DNA of 64,000 nt. Origin: Clusia tigrina (Eukaryota > Arthropoda > Insecta > Diptera > Clusiidae). The position numbers were made by a program, and so were the translations under genes. The stretch lies in assembly GCA_920105625.2 (NCBI GenBank), contig OV050033.1:126603821-126667820 (forward strand), in the 5' to 3' direction. Within the stretch, counting starts at the first letter, position 1; each line of letters starts with the position of its first letter. Positions 12,961-24,855 of the stretch are shown in pieces. The notes below the pieces were generated by a model. That model was not told where the DNA came from and searched no databases. It saw only the letters and a list, made by a program, of their open reading frames with translations.

Positions 12961-13750
12961 GTTTGTATTGTTTATGATGGCACACATTATTCTCTCTTAA
13001 GAGTCGCCAGTTTAAAATGGCTTAACAGTGAGTAGCAATAAAATCAGGAAACAGGATAATATTTTACGGGGTAGGGGACTCCGGATCCAATATGACAACT
13101 ACGGTTACTCAGAAACCTATTGTGTGAAACCTAACTGTGCTTAGAGTAACTTTTAAATCAGAGTTTGAATAAAATAAAAGAAGAAAAGTTACTTTTTGTT
13201 CCAGAAATATGAACTATAATCGGCCTCCGTGGTACGCATGCTAGACTCACACTTCGGGGCTCCTGCCCTGGGCATGGTCTCAAAAATGCCTCTTCCTACA
13301 TCTTGTTCTCTTCGAGTCGAAGGCTTTAGTTGCTAGTGCTCGTTTCCCCATTCCTTGCAGACATAATTTCGGTATAATAATAATAATATGTACTATAATC
13401 AAAATCATACCGAAAATCTCAAGAAACTTCCGATTGATCATACCCAAACAGTACCTGAGGCACACCTGCTTATCCGTGTGCAAGAAATGGACATGCGCAT
13501 ATATATAGCATTGTTATGGAGACTAAGCTCCATTCTATTGTATAAAACAATTTAATATAGTTCCACATTTCAGTTCCTCTACAGTGGAATTGTTCCACCT
13601 GGTGACGCAACCTGGCACAGTATATAAATCCTCTCTGTTTTACTGCCTGTCTCTCAGCTTAGAGTAGATGAGTGATGATATCTATCATTCCTGAGTGTAC
13701 CCCACTTGTCTCACCTCAATGTCCACAAAGAGAGAAAAGAACGATTGCTA

Positions 13751-13796
13751 TTAATTTCGCCAATAGTTCTGTGAGTAGAATTATTGGCAAAATTAA
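13751..13796. other. 20-bp inverted repeat (hairpin)
   Basis: The left arm 13751-13770 (TTAATTTCGCCAATAGTTCT) pairs with 13777-13796 across a six-base loop GTGAGT, with two mismatches, one of which would be G-U in RNA. It is too short for a typical microRNA precursor and lies in noncoding DNA. Confidence 0.7.
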
Positions 13797-14138
13797 CATC
13801 GATACCCTTGGTTAGTTCCATGCTGGTTCATGTGTCGCTCAGTACTACATGGAATCAGTGGATCATTTAAACTTCACATTTATTTGGCATTCTACTCACT
13901 TCACTGATTTATTCAGCCAAAACACACTACCACCTGTGCGTGGCTGCTTCTCAGTCTTAGCTGAGTAATGCTTGACACACTGTAATTCTGCATGGATTTT
14001 TTACAAAATTATTTTGGTATGATCTCTTCCTTAACGTACTTAAGCAACTAAGAATACATAAAAGAGTTTTACTTAATACTATTTTAATTAACTAAGAGGT
14101 AAAGCTGATCACTTGGAAGTTCCTGGTGACTCAAAACT

Positions 14139-15801
14139 TCAGGCCAAAATCGTATAAATAACCTGTAATATAAACATATATGTCATGTTTTTTTACTGTG
14201 TAACTCCTTGGCTTAGCAAGCACTCACCTTCTTCAGGAATCCCAACTGCCTCAAAACACTCACAGTCCTATTAACCAATTGTTCCTTGAAACGCCAAATA
14301 GTGGGATCTGCGATGGAATTATTTAAGGATTGATGGTACAGTGGATCTGGCTGGCGATAATGTTGCAACTGCCCTAATGTGATATTTAAAGTTTCCGTCG
14401 CACAGCTTCCCTCGTATTTTATTGGGAAATGATTGTGTAGAGTGACGACATATTTGGTACTATGCAGGCATTTGGTTTGATAGCCGGCATCCAAATGTTT
14501 ATCAATTCGTTGGACATGCTGCATCATGTACAAATATGCCGGTGCATCCTCGGAATAAACGCCAGTATTCGTATACTGGGGGAAGTAGACATTGCGAAAG
14601 CAGAAGCTCGAATACCGGTTGCAATTTCCATGACGAATTTGCTCTGCCACTGCTATCAGTTCATGCCAATTGGTGAGGTTGCCCAGTGGCATTAGAACCT
14701 CGTCGACATCCACCACAGCCAGGTAGTCGTACTTGTACAAGTTCCTGTAGAAACAGTCATTGTACGTTATCACTTCATTCACCCTGCGATCCAATTGGTC
14801 CTTCTGCAGCACCCAGTGACGAAAATTGGCCACACTCGGTATACCACGTGACAAGGTTATGGTATTATATTTTAGGAACCCCTCATCTTGATAGTGCTTC
14901 AGTACTTTGGTTACATTTGGATGCACCTGCAGATCGTAAGCGTAGACTTCCTCTGCGCCCAGTGTGCGCATCAGTTCCAACCATTCCACCAAACGGACCG
15001 ACATATCTACATAAGGAAAATCCAGACCCTTCACACACACCGCAAAACTCTTCCCGGTTCTCTTGGTCTTGGGTTCTTCGTAGATCACTTTCAGGTAATT
15101 TGTGGCCATTGCACATTGCTCTGACACTAGAGACACGCTTTGTGGTATCAGGGATTTAGTATCATTGGATAATTCGCAAGTTAGTAAATGTGAATAGAGA
15201 TAATTAAGTCGATGTCCCCAGGTTTTGTGCCAAATTCTGTTGTAATCTGTTACATTGACAATCGTAGCCTCGGTGCGATTTTCAAATCTCAGTTGACAGT
15301 AAGTTAGCGGAAAGGGTTCCTCGATTTGATTGGCCATGACCAGTAGGCGCACTACAGGACCTCGCAACAGAATATCCCGTTTGTCGTAGTAGGCCCCGAA
15401 TAGTTCGATCCTGACATTGCCATTATGAAACGACTGCCAGACTTTGTCGTGGTATTTGATATTGAATATATCCGGAAAAGGGGCGCAAGTGACGTTCTGC
15501 CGCACGTTAGTAATCTTACCGTTTTGGAATTCAAACTGCAGACCCGGCAACTCGCTCTTGATTATTGTCAATATCTCAGCATTACTGGGAGCTAAAGTTA
15601 TATAAATAGTTTTCAGTAGAATGCTTTACTGCGGATATATTCGCACTCACCTTTTCTTTTATCCAGCTGCAACTCTTTGTGAAGGTACCAGTCATTTTTG
15701 TGAATAGCTTTATAATGCATAAGCCAAAGGAGAAAACCAAGAATGAAGGCACATAGCAATGCATATTTAGATTTAATTACGTGACAGACTTTTTGATTCA
15801 T
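14139..15801 (-). CDS. Glycosyltransferase family 92 protein, copy 2
   Basis: This is a GT92/DUF23 enzyme predicted to sit in the Golgi membrane with a luminal catalytic domain. Exons are 15801-15651, 15591-14228 (1364 nt) and 14162-14139, totalling 512 residues. The 59-bp first intron has a GTGAGT donor and joins KRK to APSNAEI in phase 1. The anchor is about residues 13-30. Family motifs appear in order: ELFGAYYDKR, FAVCVKGLDFPY, QVHPNVTKV, TYNDCFYRN, DVDEV at 345-349, TLHNHFP and QLQHYR. A strong donor (AAG|GTGAGT) closes exon 2, so the reading frame into the intron is not the true end; the inferred third exon adds VIYTILA. Exon 1, intron 1 and the first half of exon 2 are nearly identical to copy 3, which shows a recent duplication or conversion. 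Confidence 0.92.
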
Positions 15802-15817
15802 GTCTTTGGCTAGAAAT

Positions 15818-15852
15818 ATTGAACGGAACGGGGATTATGGTTAGTTTTTATA
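15818..15852 (-). promoter_or_regulatory. Candidate TATA promoter of GT92 copy 2
   Basis: TATAAAAAC reads on the minus strand from 15852. A weak initiator-like TTCAAT lies about 32 nt downstream near 15820, close to the ATG at 15801. Homology with copy 3 is lost just upstream of this ATG, so copy 3 does not share the TATA box. Confidence 0.4.
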
Positions 15853-17500
15853 AGACAAGAAGAGAGAAAAACAAGAACTCCATTAACCAGCGGCAGCCGA
15901 GCTGTGCAATGATTCTTTACTGAAATACTGGAGTGGAATCGATGAGCTGAGTCTGGCATTGATTTGGTAGTTTTCTGTGTTATAAGACCGTCAACATATT
16001 ACATAATAATTTGAGGCGCCGTTCTACCCGTAACAATTTGGCAATTGCATGCCAAAAAATTGGGAAATATTATCTTTAAGTTATCATGGCCCTTAAGGCT
16101 ACTTTCGATACTCACCTTCCTATACTCAAAAATAACTGAAGTGTCGACCAGAGACAAATATGTACACATTAAATTAAATATGTACGAACGATATAGGGTA
16201 TATGTAAATATGGTCTGTGATTGCCTCATCCTGGTTGAAATTCAAATTCAAATCTGGAAAAAGTTGTGTATAACAATCACTGGCAATATATTACACTCTA
16301 TAAAATATATTGAAATTTTCTTAGGGACTGAGGAATTTCTTGTGTAGTATAAAATGGGGAGTTGAAAATCTTCTTTTATTCAGAATGAGAGAATAAACGA
16401 GGTTTAAATTACTTTCCTATACCTATAACGAAAGATTTTACTTAGATTGATTTCACCATTGCCTAATTTTCACTTGAGATTTCAGCTTGCTTACTGTCGC
16501 TAAACAGAAATAGTCCTTCAGCCATAAGCATATTTCTTAGAGAATATTGCGCTTATGTAATGTAAAATTCTTTCGATACTAAACCTATGTTTCCATAGAA
16601 GTTAATAGATACTCATATATTCATTTGTTACTGGACTCTTCTCCACTGAGCCGTATAAAGTACAAAATATAATCAGGCATTTTCCTTGGATTCCTCTTTG
16701 GACCTTTGTCTCGCACATATCTTTAAACTCCTGAAGAACGACTTTCTATCATAAACTGAAACGCCAACACAAGATACTTAACCGCAGTTCCTCAGCTGCT
16801 GAACCTCTTCTTATAAGAACACAACACAACACTTCTTATACAGTTAGTTCATTGTCATTGGAGTTCACTTTTGCATCCAAGGTGGAAGCAAATATAAAAT
16901 TTCTAAAACGTTATCGAAGTCTGCTAAATTTATTTACGTCAGTTTTGTATCGACCAGTCTTCCACCTCCAGTTTGTTTCTATTACATTATCTTAGCTGAG
17001 AAACAGCTCACAAACGTTGATTGAAGACGAGACAATTCTTTCGCCCCTTGCAAAATTCCCTCTGACTTCAACACAAAAGTTAAATCTTAGAGCAGATGGT
17101 CAAAAATTGATTAATGAAGACAATCTTCTAAGAACGTTGATGCTCCCACTGAGCTGTCAGTAATCGTAATGCTGATAGTGATGGCTTCTTACTTATTCCT
17201 ACACGCGACAATTTGAATCACCAAAATATTACTGGGGTCCGGGTAGAGTAGCATGCCACCATAGTGCTCTGGATTATGAGCTCTTTGGATGAAAAGACTA
17301 CAAGTCTATTTACAGATTTACCCATGTTACCATGCACATTAGAAGCCATTTGGATTATTCGGTACAATAACACCGGCCAATGGTCTGATTTCTTAATTAT
17401 TACAAGGAATTTTTATTCCCTCCGATTTTAATTGGAAAAGCGAGAAATGCTGATGAGATTCAGTGAACCTAAAAAAAATTGTAGATTTCCTCTGCCTCCC
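15853..17500. other. Segment unique to the copy 2 upstream spacer
   Basis: About 1.67 kb lies between the upstream edge of copy 2 and the block at 17500 that resumes homology with the spacer beyond copy 3. It is absent from the corresponding position near 20900-20930. No transposon ends or coding frame were recognised, so it may be an insertion here or a deletion there. Confidence 0.5.
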
Positions 17501-19203
17501 TTTTTAAAAACTTTTGCTGCCACCTTTTGAATAGAACAATTTTCCATAATTTGAGAGATAATCCTCGTTGGAAACGTTCTTTCATTATTTTTGGCGCAGC
17601 TCTTCAAAGGCCTCGATCTAAAGTTCACTCTCAATTGCCGCTCAGCATCAAATCTAATTATGTTGTATCACAAATTGTCACTTCTTTCCCACAGCGTTTA
17701 CTTACTTGTCTGTAGAGTAACTCTTTGATTACCGGAAGGAATCTGAATACTTGTTTATTCACTTTAAGATTGAGTGAAATAGTCTTGCTCCGGTTTAAAA
17801 TATTCTATATTTCTTGTAGATACCACGGAATTTCCGCAATTATGCCTAGTTGAGATCACTACTTGACTGGTACTGCTCGGAATACAGTACCAGTCGCACG
17901 AGAGTCTGTTGTTGGTACTCGCGCTTGTTGTATAGCATTGTTAAACGAGTTGCTGTGTGGGATCACCAAGGGGTTTATGCCTCCCGTGGTGCCTGAACAT
18001 TAACCACTCTCAGAAGAATTGGTGACTGGATCGCCTTTTCAAACACTAGCATCTGAATCGCGTACTTTGCGTTTCTACTGAAGCATGGTTGAATTTTTTA
18101 TTGTTTTGTTGTTGGTTATGTCAAATATAACTATTTTATAATTCAGCTCAATCATGGAGTCCCCTGCAGTAAACTTACTTCCTTCCGTCCGAGCCACTGC
18201 CATCTATTTGCACTAACTTTTCTTTTTCAAATATCGCTTTGTTAATAAACAGTTCTCAAAACTGTTTGACTTTTAACATATTTACATAGTGGCTGAAATA
18301 CTGTTGAGTAAACATGAGAATTCTATTTTAAGTTAGATTAACCACAGTCCATTGACGTAAAGCCTGGAATATAGACAGAATTTGAAAAGTGTCAAGTTGA
18401 CTTCTGCAGAGCCACAAACTTTGTTTATAAGTGAATTCCGCTGTAATAAATATGATGTTGGTTCTTTAGGTATACCGATCAAGGAACAACTCCTGCCATC
18501 TTCTAATGTTCATTTTATAATTGATACATAAATCTATCAGTAAAATCTCTCACATACAACAAAGCCGCAAGCATTAATTTGACCCTGAAAGTATACTACG
18601 AAATTTTCGTTTTATTGTCTTTGCTGCCTTCAGCTGAGAGAAAGGTGATTATAAAGATATCATGAGTCTTTTAGACTGCCTACTCGTCAAGAATCGGAGC
18701 CCATCTTTCCAAGGTGGACACTGAGTTGTTCTCCACTATCCTTACAGAGATGACCGGGCTGCTTGTGAACGCTGTCAGGTATCTCATCCAACCGACTGAT
18801 CATTCTAGAACAATGAACATAGTAATTTCCTTTTGGGTAGAAAAAGCTGCATGTAAAGCAACTGGTTACATCGACAAATATGCAAACGGCATGCCCAGAC
18901 CAGAGTATGAAAATTAGGTTGAGTTAGAGTATGAAAATTAGCTTCCTCTCAGGCGCCACGACGAAACTAACTACATAAATGGCGACAGTTTGATATGCAG
19001 TCCCTTTCAAAATATACTCTTTTGCACTTTTGGACTTTTGCCTGGAGTTTGTGCGAAAGTTTCCTTCAACTCAATAGGGAGGCCATTATTATTATTTTAA
19101 TTTATTTTCTACTGCAGTTGAACTACAAATATTGTCCATAATCCTTCCTACTAATGTGACTTTTATCAACTAAGACATTTAAATTCACCCCAGACCCTAA
19201 GAT
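17500..19203. repeat. Segmental duplication, spacer between copies 2 and 3
   Basis: This block is collinear with about 20930-23174. Both contain CACCTTTTGAA, CTTTGATTA-CGGAAGGAATCT, ACTGGTGACTGG-like and TTAATTTGACCCTGAAAGTAT stretches in the same order, with many substitutions and small gaps. It holds no gene. Confidence 0.75.
19101..19106 (-). terminator. Poly(A) signal of GT92 copy 3
   Basis: AATAAA on the minus strand, about 100 nt beyond the stop at 19204. The equivalent hexamer is conserved after copy 4 (23076-23081). Confidence 0.5.
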
Positions 19204-20875
19204 TCAGTGAACAAGCTGGCCTGCCATTTCTACCGTACGATTGACCTGAAATATAAACAATGTAAAATCTGTAAATTATCCGCACTGGAAGTGTAGCTCA
19301 CCATTCTCAGAAAACCCAACTGCCTCAAAACACCGACAGATCTGTCGACCAACTTCTGTTTGAAACGCCAAACGCTGCGATCTTCGATGGAATTATTTAA
19401 GGATTGGTGGTACACTGGATCTGGCTGGCGATAATGTTGCAACTGTCCTAATGTGATATTTAAACTTTCCGTCGCACAGCTTCCCTCGTATTTTATTGGG
19501 AAATGATTGTGTAGAGTGACGACATATTTGGTACTATGCAGGCATTTGGTTTGATAGCCGGCATCCAAATGTTTATCAATTCGTTGGACATGCTGCATCA
19601 TGTACAAATATGACGGTGCATCCTCGGAATAAACGCCAGTATTCGTATACTGGGGGAAGTAGACATTGCGAAAGCAGAAGCTCGAATACCGGTTGCAATT
19701 TCCATGACGAATTTGCTCTGCCACTGCTATCAGTTCATGCCAATTGGTGAGGTTGCCCAGTGGCATTAGAACCTCGTCGACATCCACCACAGCCAGGTAG
19801 TCGTACTTGTACATGTTCCTGTAGAAGCAGTCATTGTACGTTAACACTTCATGCACCCTGCGATTCAATAGGTCCTTCCGCAGCACCCAGTGACGAAAAT
19901 TCGCCACACTCGGTATACCACGTGACAAGGTTATGGTGTTAAATTTTAGGAACCCCTCATCTTGATAGTGCTTCAGTACTTTGGTTACATTTGGATGCAC
20001 CTGCCAATCATAAGCGATGACTTGGTCTGCACCAAGTATGCGCATCAGTTCCAACCATTCCACCAAACGGACCGACATATCTACGTAAGGAAAATCCAGA
20101 CCCTTCACACACACCGCAAAATTCTTCCCGGTTCTCTTCGTCTTGGGTTCTTCGTATATCACTTTCAGGTAATTTGTGGCCATTGCACATTGCTCTGACA
20201 CTAGAGACACACTTTGTGGTATCAGGGATTTAGTATCATTGGATAATTCGCAAGTTAGTAAATGGGAATAGAGATAATTAAGTCGATGTCCCCAGGTTTT
20301 GTGCCAAATTCTATTGTAATCTGTTACATTGACAATCGTAGCCTCGGTTCGATTTTCAAATCTCAGTTGACAGTAAGTTAGCGGAAAGGGTTCCTCGATT
20401 TGATTGGCCATGACCAGTAGGCGCACTACAGGACCTCGCAACAGAATATCCCGTTTGTCGTAGTAGGCCCCGAATAGTTCGATCCTGACATTGCCATTAT
20501 GAAACGACTGCCAGACTTTGTCGTGGTATTTGATATTGAATATATCCGGAAAAGGGGCGCAAGTGACGTTCTGCCGCACGTTAGTAATCTTACCGTTTTG
20601 CAATTCAAACTGCAGACCCGGCAACTCGCTCTTGATTATTGTCAATATCTCAGCATTACTGGGAGCTAAAGTTATATAAATAGTTTTCAGTAGAATGCTT
20701 TACTGCGGATATATTCGCACTCACCTTTTCTTTTATCCAGCTGCAACTCTTTGTGAAGGTACCAGTCATTTTTGTGAATACCCTTATAATCCATAAGCAA
20801 AAGGAGAAAACCAAGAATGAAGGCACATAGCAATGCATATTTAGATTTAATTACGTGACAGAATTTTTGATTCAT
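19204..20875 (-). CDS. Glycosyltransferase family 92 protein, copy 3 (mosaic)
   Basis: This is a GT92/DUF23 Golgi-type enzyme of 518 residues in my model. Exons are 20875-20725, 20665-19302 (1364 nt) and 19245-19204. The first intron is the same 59 bp as in copy 2, apparently identical. Exon 2 ends AGA ATG|GTGAGC in phase 0, and the third exon begins after TTTCAG with VNRTVEMAGQLVH and a stop. The signal-anchor is about residues 13-30 and DVDEV is at 345-349. Over exon 1 and roughly the first 174 exon-2 residues it matches copy 2 with only a handful of changes. Its last 50 exon-2 residues, second intron and third exon match copy 4 instead. An oddity is DWQVHP where all relatives have DLQVHP or NIQVHP. 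Confidence 0.92.
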
Positions 20876-20899
20876 ATCACTGGCTAGAAATATTTAACG

Positions 20900-22555
20900 G
20901 AACCAGGTATTTGATTATTTTTTTAAAATTAATTTTGTTCCCACCTTTTGAAACTAACAATTTTCAACGATTCGTAGGATTATCAGTGCTGGAAACTTTC
21001 TTTCATTCTTGCTGGCACAGCTCGTCCAAGCAAACGCACTGAAGCTCACTCTCAATTTCAGCTCAGGATGAAATCTAATTATCTTTCTTCACAAATAATC
21101 ACTTCTCTTTCTCAGCGTTTAGTCACTTTTCTGTTCAATAACTCTTTGATTAGCGGAAGGAATCTAAATGCTTGTTTATTCACTGTGAAATCGATTAAAA
21201 TATTCCTCTTCCGGTTTAAAAAATTCTAGTTTTGTTGTGGGTTCCAGGGAATTGCTGCAATTTTCCTAGTTGAGAGCACTACTTGATTGGTACTGCTCGG
21301 AATACAATACCTGTCGCAGAACTTCTGCTGTTGGTAATTGTATTTGCTATATAGGTTTGTTGAAAAAATGACCATGTGGGATCACCAGAAGGTTGGTGGT
21401 CCCAGATTGACTCAGATCTCCCCTCAAGATAATTGGTGACTGGTCCGGATATTCAAACACGAGTACCTGAATCGAGTACTTTCCTTTTCTACTGCAGCGC
21501 TGTTGAAGCTTTTATTGTTTTGTTCGTATTTATGTTAAATATAACTATTGTATAATTCAGCTCAGTCCCCTGAATTACAATTACTTCCCGCCGTCTAATA
21601 CTCTTTGAGACACTACGATGTATATGCACTAAAGTTGGTTTTTTATCCATTTACTCGTAGTTCTCAAAATTTACTTTTTTTACAAACATTTCTCTGGATT
21701 GAATGAATAATAACAAATGTAATTATTTACATTCTGCCTGAAATACTGCTGAGTAAACTTAAGCATTCTATCTGATGTTTGCCTAACCACAGAGCATTGA
21801 CTTAAAGCCCGGTATATATACAGAGCTGGAAGGGTATCAAGTTGATTTATGCATAGCCACGAAAGATTTTTGTATTTGTATTCCGCTGAAATAAGAATGA
21901 ACTTATAATATATACATAAAGAGACTAGTAAGAAGTCTCCCATAGAACATGACCGCAAGAATTAATTTGACCCTGAAAGTATGCTACGAAACTTTTGGTA
22001 TTTTGTGCAGTTTTAATGTTTGCCGCCTTCAACTGAGAGGAGGCTTATTGTAATTATTAGGGTGGCCGACAAGCATTGTTCATCATGATATGTCTTCATA
22101 GGTGACAGTCTCACTTTTATTTTAACATCAATTTGTTTCTGGTGACTGCCATATTGCAGTGGGTGAGATAAACATCGAAGTTCCAAGAAAACTGAAAATA
22201 TTCTGAAAGCTCAAATAAACACTAAGAAGATTTGCCATTACTTTCTTATATTTGCTTCATTCTAACTAAATTAATTTTCGCCTAGTTTTATTATGATTTA
22301 TTAGCTCCTTATTTATGTGTTCGATATATGCAGGCATCTACACAATCGGAATATTACAAGTTTCAATTTACACTCCATTTGTCAGTCCAATGATATTCCT
22401 GAAAAACATTATACAGGCCGGCCACTCACATCAGAGTATGAAAATACAGCACCTCTCAAGCTCCACGCCGAATCTAACCAGCTAAATGATAGATTAACCT
22501 GCAGTCTCTTTCAAATTATACTCCTTTTCAATAAACAATTTCCTCAACTATTAAG
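20900..22555. repeat. Segmental duplication, spacer between copies 3 and 4
   Basis: It is homologous to the spacer between copies 2 and 3 (17500 onward). It contains no gene. The copy ends at the direct repeat that borders a LINE fragment and resumes at 23043. Confidence 0.75.
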
Positions 22556-23054
22556 GTTAAGTTAGGCTGCCCTGGCTGGCCGTGAATGGCCATATATAGA
22601 CCTGGAATGTCCGTTTTCATGCCAGATGGCTATCCATTTAAAAGTCGTAATATGGAGCTATAAAAAGAGAGGCGCCCTTAGCGAACTTTAACAGCGACGC
22701 ATTCACTACTGATTTCGTCCAGTCTCTCAAACCCTTGTGTGTCAGGCACGCTTTTGAGATTGCGGGGCATAGGCACAGGAGATGCTCCAAAGATTCTCTT
22801 GTGCCCTGTTCACCACATTTCCTAGAATCTTCTTTGTGCATAAGCCCCATACTTCTAGCGTGTGCCGCCGTTACACAGTGACCCGTCAGTATGCCTGCAA
22901 TCATTCTGCAATCCTTTTCGGGAGTGCCAGTATAGATGTGGCTTGCTGAGAATCATACGAATAGCACATGATCCTTATGCTTTGCATGTGGAGTTACTAT
23001 ATCTTGTTTCCACTTCCCTCATCATGCCACCATTTCCAACCTTCAACTATTAAG
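22544..23054 (-). mobile_element. 5'-truncated non-LTR retrotransposon fragment
   Basis: A 487-bp insert (22556-23042) is flanked by the 12-bp direct repeat TCAACTATTAAG at 22544 and 23043. On the minus strand it encodes a C-terminal fragment with GILTGHCVTAAHA followed by a Cys-rich EHLLCLCPA motif (22638-22945), the pattern seen after the RNase H region of LINEs of the I/R1/LOA kind. It is a 5'-truncated dead copy. The corresponding site in the neighbouring paralogous spacer (about 19067-19085) lacks it. Confidence 0.8.
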
Positions 23055-23075
23055 AATAAAATAATAATATTCCAA

Positions 23076-23081
23076 TTTATT
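23076..23081 (-). terminator. Poly(A) signal of GT92 copy 4
   Basis: AATAAA on the minus strand, roughly 95 nt beyond the stop at 23175. It is positionally conserved with copy 3 and lies before the LINE fragment, so the insertion probably does not affect the transcript. Confidence 0.5.
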
Positions 23082-23174
23082 TTTTACTGCAGTCAAATTA
23101 CAGATTCTTTCCTTATTTAAACTAATGCTATTTCTATTAACTGAGACCTTTAAATTCACCCCAGACCCTAAGAT

Positions 23175-24855
23175 TCAGTGAACAAGTTGCCCTACCATTT
23201 CTGCTGTACGATTGACCTGGAATATAATCAATGTAAAATCTGTAAATTATCAGCACTGGAAGTGTAGCTCACCATTCTCAGAAAACCCAACTGCCTCAAA
23301 ACACCGACAGATCTGTCCACCAACTTCTGTTTGAAACGCCAAACGCTGGGATCTTCGATGGAATTATTTAAGGATTGATGGTATACTGGATCTGGCTGGC
23401 GATAATGTTGCAACTGCCCTAATGTGATATTTAAAGTTTCCCCTGAACAGCTTCCCTCGTATTTTATTGGGAAATGATTGTGTAGAGTGACGACATATTT
23501 GGTACTATGCAGGCATTTGGTTTGATAGCCGGCATCCAAATGTTTATCAATTCGTTGGACATGCTGCATCATGTACAAATATGCCGGTGCATCCTCGGAA
23601 TAAACTCCAGTATTCGTATACTGGGGGAAGTAGACATTGCGAAAGCAGAAGCTCGAATACCGCTTGCAATTTCCATGACGAATTTGCTCTGCCACTGCTA
23701 TCAGTTCATGCCAATTGGTGAGGTTGCCCAGTGGCATTAGAACCTCGTCGACATCCACCACAGCCAGGTAGTCGTACTTGTACATGTTCCTGTAGAAGCA
23801 GTCATTGTACGGTATCACTTCGTTTAATATGTAATCGAAGCCATCCATTTTCATGGCGAAGTGACGAAAATTGGCCACACTCGGAATACCACGTGACAAG
23901 GTGATGGGGGTAAATTTAAGGAAACCCTCATCTTGATAGTGCTTCAGTACTTTGGTCACATTTGGATGCACCTGCAAATCATAGGCGATGACTTGGTCTG
24001 CACCAAGTATGCGCATCAGTTCCAACCATTCCACCAAACGGACCGACATATCCACATAAGGAAAATCCAAACCCTTCACACACACCGCAAAATTCTTCCC
24101 GGTTCTCTTGGTCTTAGGTTCTTCGTAGATCACTTTCAGGTAATTTGTGGCCATTGCACATCGCTGTGACACTAAAGACACGCTTTGTGGTATCAGGAAT
24201 TTAGTATCATTGGATAATTTGCAAGTTAACAAATGAGAATAGAGATGATTGGGTGGATGACCCCAGGCCTTGTGCCAAATTCCATTGTACGCCGTTACAT
24301 TGACAATCGTAGCCTCGGTTCGATTTTCAAACCACAATTGACAGTAGCTGGGCGGAAAGGGTTCCTCGATTTGATTGACCATGGCCAGTATCCGTATTGC
24401 TGGACCGTCTATCAAAATATCCCGTTTGTCGTAGTAGGCACCGAACAGATCGAAGCTCACATTTCCACTCTGATACGATTGCCAATAGTTATCGTGGTAT
24501 TTGATGTTGAAGATATGCGGAAAGGGCGCACAAGCATCCGACTTGCGCAAGTATCGAAAAGTGCGGTTCAGCGATTCAAACGGCAGTGCAGGCAGCTCCC
24601 GCTGTATGGACGCTAAGATTTCACTGTCATTCGGTGCTGGAATTGTGCGTTTTGTTCATTAATGAATTTGTGACTTTCTCATAGTTACGAGTATTTATTA
24701 CGCTTTCGTGTGTCCAGAATCAGCTCCTCTCGATACAGGTACTCCACCTTGGCTGCATTGCTCCGGCTGTAGTAGAGAACGAAAGCCAACACGATGATGA
24801 GTTTCAGGAGTACCAGCGTGGCTAAAATTTTGCAAAATCTCTGCTTTTTGAACAT
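23175..24855 (-). CDS. Glycosyltransferase family 92 protein, copy 4
   Basis: This is a GT92/DUF23 enzyme of 519 residues with exons 24855-24702, 24636-23273 (1364 nt) and 23216-23175. Exon 1 begins MFKKQRFCKILATLV, has an anchor at about 11-29, and ends at a GTAATA donor in phase 1. The 65-bp intron ends AATTCCAG. DVDEV is at 346-350; FAVCVKGLDFPY, QVHPNVTKV, IPYNDCFYRN, TLHNHFP and QLQHYR are all present. The third exon gives VNRTAEMVGQLVH and a stop. Exon 1 and the N-terminal third differ clearly from copies 2 and 3, while the middle and C-terminus are almost the same. NVT, NRT and NIT sequons point to a glycosylated luminal domain. Confidence 0.92.

Larger units (their letters stand above)
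12290..14138. other. Spacer between GT92 copies 1 and 2
   Basis: No gene is recognised. It holds the 56-bp repeat at 12750-12960 and a long hairpin at 13751-13796. A TATATAAA on the plus strand near 13620 has no reading frame downstream. Confidence 0.55.

Noticed and set aside
13215..13390. Possible tRNA-derived SINE (CCTCCGTGGTACGC, later TTCGAGTC, ending in ATAATAATA)
   Set aside because: The A-box match is weak, no cloverleaf can be drawn and no flanking duplication is seen.
13620..13660. TATATAAA with downstream TCAGCT on the plus strand as a promoter
   Set aside because: The spacing is about 35 nt and no reading frame or RNA signature follows.
13751..13796. microRNA precursor interpretation of the hairpin
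   Set aside because: The total length of 46 nt with a 6-nt loop is too short for a normal precursor.
14686..15159. 157-residue plus-strand frame opposite GT92 copy 2 (similar frames in copies 1, 3, 4 and 5)
   Set aside because: The frames mirror the conserved antisense of the GT92 exon and have no family resemblance of their own.
18714..18917. 67-residue plus-strand frame in the spacer between GT92 copies 2 and 3
   Set aside because: The homologous spacer at 22.3 kb does not preserve the frame.
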